Positions 1 through 4,570 of a DNA stretch of 6,017 nt are shown here, in pieces. A program made the translations under genes and the position numbers. The stretch's first letter is position 1. Every line of letters begins with the position of its first letter. Below the pieces are notes generated by a model. It was not told the DNA's origin. It ran no database searches and saw only the letters and a program-made list of their open reading frames with translations. Source of the DNA: an uncultured Gemmatimonadaceae bacterium (lineage in GTDB: Bacteria > Gemmatimonadota > Gemmatimonadetes > Gemmatimonadales > Gemmatimonadaceae); contig CATPBD010000175.1 in assembly GCA_955652265.1 (NCBI GenBank), positions 1 to 6,017 of the forward strand, in the 5' to 3' direction.

Positions 1-63
1 GGCTTCTTCCCTCGCCTTGATCAGCGCGCCACGAACCCTGTCAGTGAAATCGTACCCGCCCAT
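1..63 (-). CDS. clpC: ClpC-like AAA+ ATPase/chaperone subunit of Clp protease, N-terminal 21 codons only
   Basis: The gene starts at the ATG at 63-61 and runs off the left edge, so only 21 residues are visible: MGGYDFTDRVRGALIKAREE followed by A. The pattern G-Y-x-F-T-[DE]-R-V-R-x-x-L-x-x-AREEA is the characteristic opening of ClpC, the start of the repeated Clp N domain that binds substrates and adaptors. From family knowledge, ClpC is a cytoplasmic hexameric AAA+ unfoldase that feeds proteins to ClpP. A purine-rich stretch (GGGGGG then AAAGGAG on the minus strand) lies directly upstream. The AAAGGAG ends only 1 base from the ATG, which is unusually close, but no other start preserves the family N-terminus. 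ClpA or ClpB are less likely because their N-termini differ. With so little visible, the call rests on one motif. Confidence 0.72.
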   Translation of the reverse strand, partial: MGGYDFTDRVRGALIKAREEA

Positions 64-138
64 GCTCCTTTCCCCCCTGTCGGCTCCATGGCGCTTTGCT
101 GCAAGGAGCCTCGATTGCCGCCGCCAGAGATTAACGCA
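64..138 (-). promoter_or_regulatory. Leader between the secreted-protein gene and clpC, with purine-rich ribosome binding region
   Basis: This 75-base gap lies between the stop of the 283-codon gene and the clpC start, both on the minus strand. Nearest the start it contains a run of six G (72-77, minus strand) and AAAGGAG (65-71), one of which should serve as the Shine-Dalgarno sequence. I see no convincing -35/-10 pair. I also see no tandem heptad resembling a CtsR operator, which controls clpC in Firmicutes. clpC may be read through from the upstream gene or from a promoter not recognisable by eye. Confidence 0.4.
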
Positions 139-148
139 TTAGTGCGTT
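133..148. repeat. Perfect 6-bp inverted repeat at the end of the secreted-protein gene
   Basis: The sequence AACGCA-TTAG-TGCGTT gives a 6-base stem with a 4-base loop, and the loop contains the TAA stop of the 283-codon gene. No T-run follows on the minus strand, so it is not a canonical intrinsic terminator. It could be a weak attenuating hairpin or a protein-binding palindrome ahead of clpC. It is short enough to be chance. Confidence 0.3.
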
Positions 149-990
149 CCGAGGAAGTTTATTTTTCCGTCGGTGTCGATTCGATAGATGAAGTGGTCGG
201 TCATTACGTATTCCGGCACCCGTGGCGTCCGCGTGAGGACATAGAATACATCGGTGTCCTCCGGAATCTCCCTTAGGACGGCGGTATGGGTGCCCGCCTG
301 GATCGTGGCTCCCGGCGCGGGCGGCAGACTCCGCGCACTGAACTCGATGACGATATTGTGCAGGCGCCGCTTGTCCAGAATTGTACGCGCGTTGGCCGAG
401 ATGAGATATCGCGTGTCAGCACCTAGCGGCCACACGCCAGCCACGGTCGGGGCGGGATAAACATAGACCCACCAATTTCCCTCGGGCGCTGGCAAGCTGG
501 CAACGTTGTACGGACGCCGCACGGGTCCGAAATCCGCCGACGCAGTGTCGAGGGCACGCGCCGCCCTGACGTAGTAGTCCGTGTCCGCGATCGGCTTGTC
601 GTGAACGACTGCGGTGAAGCCCTCGAATTGGCCGGTCTGTGACGTGCGGATCGCTTCGTACGAAACCAGAAAAGTGTCGCGCGCAGCTGTCAATCGGCCG
701 AACGCTACGACCCAGCCAGTGGGAGTTGGGCGCGCGATGTAGCGAGTGATGGTTCCATCGGCCGGCTTGAGCGCCATAACAGCGTCAGTCCCGTGCCACG
801 CCGCAAAATCGTAGGTGGAGAGCGCTCGCCCACGCGCGGTGATGTCGGACAGCTCTGATTCGGGAGGCGCTCCTGGTTGCGCTTGTGCCAGCGCAGCGCC
901 GGGAGTCATGAAGAAAAGAGAGACGAAAAGGCTGCGAGCAATTCCGCGTCGCACGAGCGTGACAGCGCAAGAAATATTATTGAACGTCAT
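139..990 (-). CDS. Secreted/periplasmic protein of unknown function (283 aa)
   Basis: I do not recognise this family. The N-terminus looks like a Sec signal peptide: basic residues R14, R15 and R19, a hydrophobic core around residues 20-34 (LFVSLFFMTPGAALA), and a likely cleavage after ALA at residue 35 or AQA at residue 37. No lipobox cysteine is present, so a soluble periplasmic or exported protein of about 247 residues is expected. The mature part is rich in aromatic and beta-forming stretches, for example NWWVYVYPAP near residue 170, and ends in YRIDTDGKINFLGTH. No catalytic motif or metal-binding cluster stands out. The start at 990 gives a complete signal peptide but only a weak GGG-type ribosome site. 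The ATG at residue 28 would cut into the hydrophobic core and is unlikely. The gene diverges from the GMC oxidoreductase gene and lies upstream of clpC on the same strand. Coding is supported by the long open frame and signal peptide, while function is unknown. Confidence 0.8.
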   Translation of the reverse strand: MTFNNISCAVTLVRRGIARSLFVSLFFMTPGAALAQAQPGAPPESELSDITARGRALSTYDFAAWHGTDAVMALKPADGTITRYIARPTPTGWVVAFGRLTAARDTFLVSYEAIRTSQTGQFEGFTAVVHDKPIADTDYYVRAARALDTASADFGPVRRPYNVASLPAPEGNWWVYVYPAPTVAGVWPLGADTRYLISANARTILDKRRLHNIVIEFSARSLPPAPGATIQAGTHTAVLREIPEDTDVFYVLTRTPRVPEYVMTDHFIYRIDTDGKINFLGTH

Positions 991-1100
991 GCCCTATCGA
1001 CGCGGAACGTGAGCGCAAAGTCACTCTCGCAATTCGACCTTCACGCAGTACCTTTGTGCCGTGTCGGTGTCTATCAAACGACCACGTACAGGCCGGCCCG
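991..1100. promoter_or_regulatory. Divergent intergenic region between the secreted-protein gene and the GMC oxidoreductase
   Basis: These 110 bases separate two outward-facing start codons, so promoters for both genes should lie here. I inspected both strands and found no -35/-10 pair close to the sigma-70 consensus and no clear operator palindrome. An AGG at 1090-1092 lies about 8 bases before the ATG at 1101 and is the only ribosome-site candidate for the GMC gene. The role is inferred from gene orientation alone. Confidence 0.4.
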
Positions 1101-3071
1101 ATGAACCTTACTAATCGCGAGACCGAAGCACTCGATGCGCTGGCGGATACACTCGTGCCGTCGCTCGCCTTCGAAAGGGACGAAGACCCACTTCTCTTCA
1201 GCCTGTCCGCGAGCGACCTCGGCGTAAGCGCTCGCGTGGCGGAGGCGCTGGATCGAATCGAGCCGGCAAAGGCCCAGGCCTTTCGCTTCTTTCTTCGCCT
1301 TCTCGACAATCCGCTCTTCATCGCGAGCGCCTCGTCGAGCGCGTCACGCTTCTCACGTCTCCCGCACTCCACGCGAGAGCGGGTGCTTCGGCGTCTGGCC
1401 AGAAGTCTCGTGCCGCAGCTTCGCTCCGCGTATCAGGGCGCTCGCAGTCTGGTGATGCTGCACGCTTATGCGGCGAACGGGACGCCCGTATCTGACGACC
1501 TGCTGGGCGCGATTGGGTACGCGCCGGAAATCAATCGCAAGGCGACGGCGCGCCGGATACCCGTCACCAGAGTCGAGCACGATACGAGCCTGGAATGCGA
1601 TGTGTGCGTAGTTGGATCCGGCGCGGGCGGATGCGTCGCGGCGGCGGAGCTCGCTGCCGCTGGACAGAATGTCATCGTATTGGAAGCAGGTTCGGAGTGG
1701 ACCGGCGGAGATTTCGATCAGCACGAGCTCGCAGGGTTGCAGAATCTCTTTCGGGAGGGGGGAACGTCCGGCACGCGCGATCTCAGTCTCTCGCTCTTCG
1801 CTGGCGCCTGCATCGGCGGCGGCACTACCGTCAACTGGCAATCTTGTTTTCGCACTCCCGACGATGTGCGGGAGGAATGGGCGGAGGTATCGGGCTGCAG
1901 TCACTTCACGGCTGCCTCATTTGCCGAATCGCTCGATGCCGTCTGGCGCCGTATCGGCGCCTCGACGGACGAAAGTGAAATCAACGAGAACAACAATGCG
2001 ATCTGTCGCGGTGCCCAATCGCTTGGCTACAAGTGGAGCGTGACCCCGCGCAACTCGCTCGGCTGCGACCTCGAGCAGTGCGGAAACTGCATGTTTGGCT
2101 GTCGGGTCGGTGGCAAACAGAGCGCGTCGACAACTTATCTGATTGATGCGATTCGCTCCGGCGCTCGACTCGTTGCTCCATACTCAGCGCGCCGTCTCAC
2201 TCAGGGAAAAGGACAAGTGACCGGCGTCGATGGCACGGTCAGAGATTCGAACGGTACGTCGCGAGCGATGCACATCAAGGCGCAGAGAGTAGTCCTGGCT
2301 GCCGGAGGGATCGAGACCCCTGCGCTTCTCATGCGCTCCGGATTGAAGTCACTGCACCTCGGTCAGCACCTCTACCTGCACCCGACTGTTGCCGTTAGCG
2401 GCAACTACGCTTCGCCGATCGAGGCATGGAAGGGAGCTCCGCAGACGATTGTCTGCGACGAATTCAGCGATATGTCCGACGGATACGGATATCGCATTGA
2501 AGCGGTCCCGGCGCATCCGGGCCTCCTCTCGGTGGGATTACCGTGGACGAGCGCGCGCGATCACAGGCGTGAGATGCAGCGGATACGCTTCGCTGCGTCG
2601 TTCATCGTACTGACGCGCGATTCCAGCTCGGGACGCGTGCGGATCACTCGCGACGGCAGACCATACTTCGACTATCGGCCGGGTAAGCAAGAGCGACGCC
2701 TGATGAGGCACGGAATGGCGACCGCCGCACGAATTCACTTCGCTGCCGGCGCCGAGCGAATAACGACTATTCATACGACGCCATTGAAATGGGAGCGCGC
2801 GTCGGGCGAATCGATCGACAAGTTCTGCCGTAAAATCGAGGGAGCGCCGACGTCGCCGAACCGCTTGCCGCTATTCAGCGCGCATCAGATGGGAACGTGC
2901 CGGATGGGAGCCGACCGCGCCTCGGCCGTGTGCGACGGAACCGGCGCAGTGTTCGGCATGAAAGGTGTCTACGTCGCCGACGCGAGTCTCTTCCCCGCGT
3001 CGTCGGGAGTAAATCCGATGATCACGATCATGGCGCTAGCGCGACACGTGGCGCGGGGGATGATCGGCTAG
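1101..3071 (+). CDS. FAD-dependent GMC oxidoreductase, long-chain-alcohol-oxidase-like (656 aa)
   Basis: This flavoprotein probably oxidises an alcohol group; similarity of pattern points to the fatty-alcohol oxidase branch of the glucose-methanol-choline family, but the substrate is not determinable here. Residues 1-150 are a mostly helical extension (starting NLTNRETEALDALADTLVPS and ending near GAIGYAPE), as in that branch and in gluconate dehydrogenase subunit 3. The dinucleotide fold follows: VVGSGAGGC with the GxGxxG at 172-177 and the ribose-binding acidic residue E195 in VIVLEAG. GGGTTVNW (239-246) is the usual second FAD contact. Cysteines 322, 327, 330 and 334 form a compact cluster. 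The C-terminal domain carries SAHQMGTCRMG with H595 and SSGVNPMITIMALA with N638, matching the catalytic His/Asn pair. No signal peptide is visible, so it is probably cytoplasmic or peripherally membrane-bound. I chose the ATG at 1101 over the GTG at 1056 because the latter adds 15 residues unlike the family. Confidence 0.9.
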   Translation: MNLTNRETEALDALADTLVPSLAFERDEDPLLFSLSASDLGVSARVAEALDRIEPAKAQAFRFFLRLLDNPLFIASASSSASRFSRLPHSTRERVLRRLARSLVPQLRSAYQGARSLVMLHAYAANGTPVSDDLLGAIGYAPEINRKATARRIPVTRVEHDTSLECDVCVVGSGAGGCVAAAELAAAGQNVIVLEAGSEWTGGDFDQHELAGLQNLFREGGTSGTRDLSLSLFAGACIGGGTTVNWQSCFRTPDDVREEWAEVSGCSHFTAASFAESLDAVWRRIGASTDESEINENNNAICRGAQSLGYKWSVTPRNSLGCDLEQCGNCMFGCRVGGKQSASTTYLIDAIRSGARLVAPYSARRLTQGKGQVTGVDGTVRDSNGTSRAMHIKAQRVVLAAGGIETPALLMRSGLKSLHLGQHLYLHPTVAVSGNYASPIEAWKGAPQTIVCDEFSDMSDGYGYRIEAVPAHPGLLSVGLPWTSARDHRREMQRIRFAASFIVLTRDSSSGRVRITRDGRPYFDYRPGKQERRLMRHGMATAARIHFAAGAERITTIHTTPLKWERASGESIDKFCRKIEGAPTSPNRLPLFSAHQMGTCRMGADRASAVCDGTGAVFGMKGVYVADASLFPASSGVNPMITIMALARHVARGMIG

Positions 3072-3072
3072 C

Positions 3073-3183
3073 TTACCTGATCCGCGCCTTCTCGAGACGC
3101 GCGGTCGTACCGTCGCGAACGCCCAGGTACACTACGCCATTCGGTCCGAATCCCACGAGCTGGCGGTTCTGCCGTTGGCCTGG
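3073..3183 (-). pseudogene. In-frame 36-codon tail after the TAG of the 95-codon gene; possible C-terminal remnant of a propeller-type protein
   Basis: On the minus strand, immediately after the TAG at 3184-3186 and in the same frame, 36 sense codons run to a TAA at 3073-3075. The product includes NRQLVGFGPNGVVYLGVRDG and ends TTARLEKARIR. This reads like a real protein end. The phrase GFGPNGVVYL with a closing basic strand resembles the last blade of a six-bladed beta-propeller or NHL-like protein, although that is a resemblance by eye only. There is no ATG in it; the GTG at 3156-3154 (the V of QLVGF) has no evident ribosome site. The simplest reading is the leftover 3' end of a gene whose body was deleted when the 95-codon gene and its neighbours came to lie here. 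Stop-codon readthrough or a recent nonsense change extending the 95-residue protein is the alternative. Confidence 0.4.
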
Positions 3184-3208
3184 CTAGGGATTGGCGGCGT
3201 CGCCAGGC
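3178..3208. repeat. 7-bp inverted repeat spanning the stop codon of the 95-codon gene
   Basis: GCCTGGC (3178-3184) and GCCAGGC (3202-3208) are perfectly complementary with a 17-base spacer, so the minus-strand transcript can fold into a hairpin that includes the TAG at 3186-3184. An inner GGCG/CGCC pair (3193-3196 with 3201-3204) offers an alternative fold. No U-tract follows, so it is not a classical intrinsic terminator. It might slow or end transcription of the Ccm-side transcript before the convergent GMC gene. Confidence 0.3.
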
Positions 3209-3471
3209 TTCGGGGGTGTGTGCCTGCTGCGCGGGGCAACAACATGTGCCGTCTTGAGCAGACCGAGCAACTGCTCGTCGGAGAGTCTGTCCCAGTCCTG
3301 GGGGAATCTGGCGAGACGGCGTCGCTGATTCTCGCATTCGAAGCAGAGCCAGCCCTCGGAGTAATCGCCAAGAAAATCTTCCGCGGCGGTTCTCGGGTGA
3401 ATGGACGATGCTGACACCGACCAGATTTTCCACTTCGTCCCGTTCTCGTCGACCACATCGCGGACTGCCAT
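3184..3471 (-). CDS. Small conserved-looking cytoplasmic protein of unknown function (95 aa)
   Basis: I cannot name a family, but the protein looks genuine. It opens with MAVRDVVDENGTKWKIWSVS, a W-x-I/V-W strand pattern. It continues with GWLCFECENQRRRL around residues 40-53 (C43 and C46 form a CxxC) and then FPQDWDRLSDEQLLGLLKTA (57-76), a helical segment. The last 20 residues are basic and proline-rich, probably disordered. The layout 'beta strands, GWLxFE, RRL, P-x-x-W, L-x-L-L' recalls short proteins I associate with Gemmatimonadota-type genomes, where function is also unassigned. No signal peptide or membrane segment is present. The ATG at 3471 is well supported by GGGAGG 9 bases upstream. 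The gene follows the CcmI-like gene after 98 bases on the same strand, so it may be the last gene of that transcript or have its own promoter. Two longer overlapping minus-strand frames here lack these features. Confidence 0.75.
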   Translation of the reverse strand: MAVRDVVDENGTKWKIWSVSASSIHPRTAAEDFLGDYSEGWLCFECENQRRRLARFPQDWDRLSDEQLLGLLKTAHVVAPRSRHTPPKPGDAANP

Positions 3472-3569
3472 TGGTTGGTTCCTCCCGATCGGGGAGCATG
3501 ATGCAATCCGCGTGCTGGAAGCGCCGCCTCCGCGACCGTTCCCGCGACCTCGCTTATTGACCCGCGTGG
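3472..3569. other. 98-base gap between the CcmI-like gene and the 95-codon gene
   Basis: It contains the ribosome site and CCCGATCGGG palindrome near 3481-3493, and an 8-base direct repeat CCGCGACC at 3530-3537 and 3542-3549. I see no hairpin with a T-run after the CcmI-like stop, so readthrough into the 95-codon gene is possible. No clear promoter is visible. Confidence 0.4.
3481..3486 (-). promoter_or_regulatory. Strong ribosome binding site for the 95-codon gene
   Basis: The minus strand reads GGGAGG, then AACCAACCA, then ATG, giving a 9-base spacing. This decides the start at 3471. The site overlaps a 10-base perfect palindrome, CCCGATCGGG at 3484-3493, so a small hairpin (CTCCC with GGGAG) could partly hide it. 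Confidence 0.65.
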
Positions 3570-3941
3570 CTAGCTAATGAGCGCTGACCCGCAGTTCGAG
3601 CAGAATTCGGCGTCCCGTTCGGGACGGGGCCCGCACTTTTCGCATACAGGAGCGTTGCCGGCGCGCATCACTGCAAGCGCCTGCTCGGTATAGCGCGCCT
3701 TGAGCGGCTCGTAGTCAGAATCGGAGATCTTCCCGGTCTGGCGATCGAACTCGAGCTCGCGCAACGCATCGACGGCAAAACTTTGGCGCTGCCTCGCAGC
3801 GGAATCCGCCCCCGAGCGGGCACCCGTTCCACTTGCGGGCGGGTTGCGCCGCGCGACCGAGATGTCGGCGCGGAAGAGCGGGTAGAGGACGAAGCAGAGC
3901 GAGGCGACCGCGAGCGCGGTACCGATCAGAAGGGCGGTCAT
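3570..3941 (-). CDS. Short CcmI-like cytochrome c biogenesis membrane protein with C-terminal zinc ribbon (123 aa)
   Basis: Residues 3-23 (ALLIGTALAVASLCFVLYPLF) form a single N-terminal membrane helix. A low-complexity linker follows at about 32-52, and then a charged helical segment, ALRELEFDRQTGKISDSDYE (59-78), running on to about residue 90. This matches the N-terminal part of CcmI/CycH, where 'ALxELExDxxxGxLxxxDYxxL' is typical. Full CcmI is about 400 residues with TPR repeats that hold apocytochrome; here those are missing. Instead the protein ends in a zinc ribbon with cysteines 100, 103, 114 and 117 (CxxC-x10-CxxC). The start at 3941 overlaps the ccmH stop as ATGA and has AAAGGA three bases upstream; the frame is open further upstream, but that would run deep into ccmH. 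By analogy with CcmI, and with only one membrane helix, the ribbon is probably cytoplasmic; this is inference. The role is probably Ccm assembly or regulation. Confidence 0.8.
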   Translation of the reverse strand: MTALLIGTALAVASLCFVLYPLFRADISVARRNPPASGTGARSGADSAARQRQSFAVDALRELEFDRQTGKISDSDYEPLKARYTEQALAVMRAGNAPVCEKCGPRPERDAEFCSNCGSALIS

Positions 3942-4570
3942 CCGTCCTTTCTCACGGCGGCATCGAGAGCTGCGAGCTCCCCTTCCGTCGCGTCCACGTG
4001 TGGGTGCGAGACCGACCCCATCGCCCGCGTACGTGATTTCCAGCGTTGAAGGAGTGCCGCGACCACCACCGCCCCCGTCCCCAACGCGACGAATGGCATC
4101 GTGTAGCCAACCAGATTGAAACCGCTCTTCACGGGTGACATGAGAACCTTCTCGCCGTACATAGACTTGAACGCGGCTAGAATCTCCTGCGCGCTGTGTC
4201 CGCCGACGACCAGCCCCATCACGTCGCTGTGCATCGCCGGCGACACGCTGCACGCGAAGTCGGTGGTCCGGCAGGTGTACACGTCAAGATTGCATCCGCA
4301 CTGGCAGTGGATCTGGTGCTCGAGGTCATCGCGCTGCGCGTCCGTCATGGACGGCTTTGCATTCGGTTTCGGCTCGAGCGTCACCGGCCTATAAACTGCC
4401 TCCGCGTCGGCCATCGGGCCGTTGAACGTCTGCACCGCTACCTGCGCCGCGCGGATACGGCGTGGAAATGCCGCCGCAGCTAGTCCGAGGACAGGAATCG
4501 CAAGTACGAAACTACGCCGAGTCATCGTTTGGCTGCCAGTCAACGGGCGGGGACGACTGCGAGTCATCAC
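3938..4570 (-). CDS. ccmH: CcmH/CycL-type cytochrome c maturation thiol oxidoreductase (210 aa)
   Basis: CcmH keeps apocytochrome CxxCH thiols reduced and hands them to the CcmF heme lyase on the outer side of the cytoplasmic membrane. The sequence shows a signal region with a twin-arginine-like motif, TRRSFVLAI (R18, R19), and a hydrophobic core to about residue 35. The active-site motif is HCQCGCNLDVYTC with cysteines 89, 91, 93 and 100, plus C107. The family helical region follows (MGLVVGGHSAQEILAAFKSMYGEKVL, which includes the characteristic YGE-VL), then FNLVGYTMPFVALGTGAVVVAALLQRW (151-177) as a membrane anchor and a charged cytoplasmic tail. Classical members have LRCxxC; this one has the CxCGC variant. 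The ATG at 4570 overlaps the ccmF stop as ATGA, giving a 4-base coupling. ATGs at 4567 and 4525 (the latter just before TRRSF) are possible alternatives, but 4525 lacks a ribosome site. The 3' end overlaps the CcmI-like gene in the same way. Confidence 0.88.
   Translation of the reverse strand: MMTRSRPRPLTGSQTMTRRSFVLAIPVLGLAAAAFPRRIRAAQVAVQTFNGPMADAEAVYRPVTLEPKPNAKPSMTDAQRDDLEHQIHCQCGCNLDVYTCRTTDFACSVSPAMHSDVMGLVVGGHSAQEILAAFKSMYGEKVLMSPVKSGFNLVGYTMPFVALGTGAVVVAALLQRWKSRTRAMGSVSHPHVDATEGELAALDAAVRKDG

Noticed and set aside
1056..1100. GTG start giving the GMC protein 15 extra residues
   Set aside because: The extra residues (MPCRCLSNDHVQAGP) do not resemble the family N-terminus, while the ATG at 1101 opens directly into the expected helical extension.
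3139..3151. ATTCGG-T-CCGAAT inverted repeat as a bidirectional terminator between convergent genes
   Set aside because: The usable stem is only 5-6 bp with no T-run on either side, and it falls within the coding-like tail, where codon content can explain it.
3068..3506. Two longer minus-strand frames (3068-3499 and 3132-3506) competing with the 95-codon gene
   Set aside because: Their products are arginine- and serine-rich with no recognisable pattern. The 95-codon frame has the good ribosome site and protein-like composition.
3530..3549. CCGCGACC direct repeat as a possible operator or repeat array
   Set aside because: Only two 8-base copies in GC-rich DNA; likely chance.
3942..4253. Upstream extension of the CcmI-like frame to 227 residues
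   Set aside because: The added 104 residues are basic, low-complexity and fully overlap ccmH in another frame. The ATGA-coupled start at 3941 with an AAAGGA site and membrane helix explains the gene.
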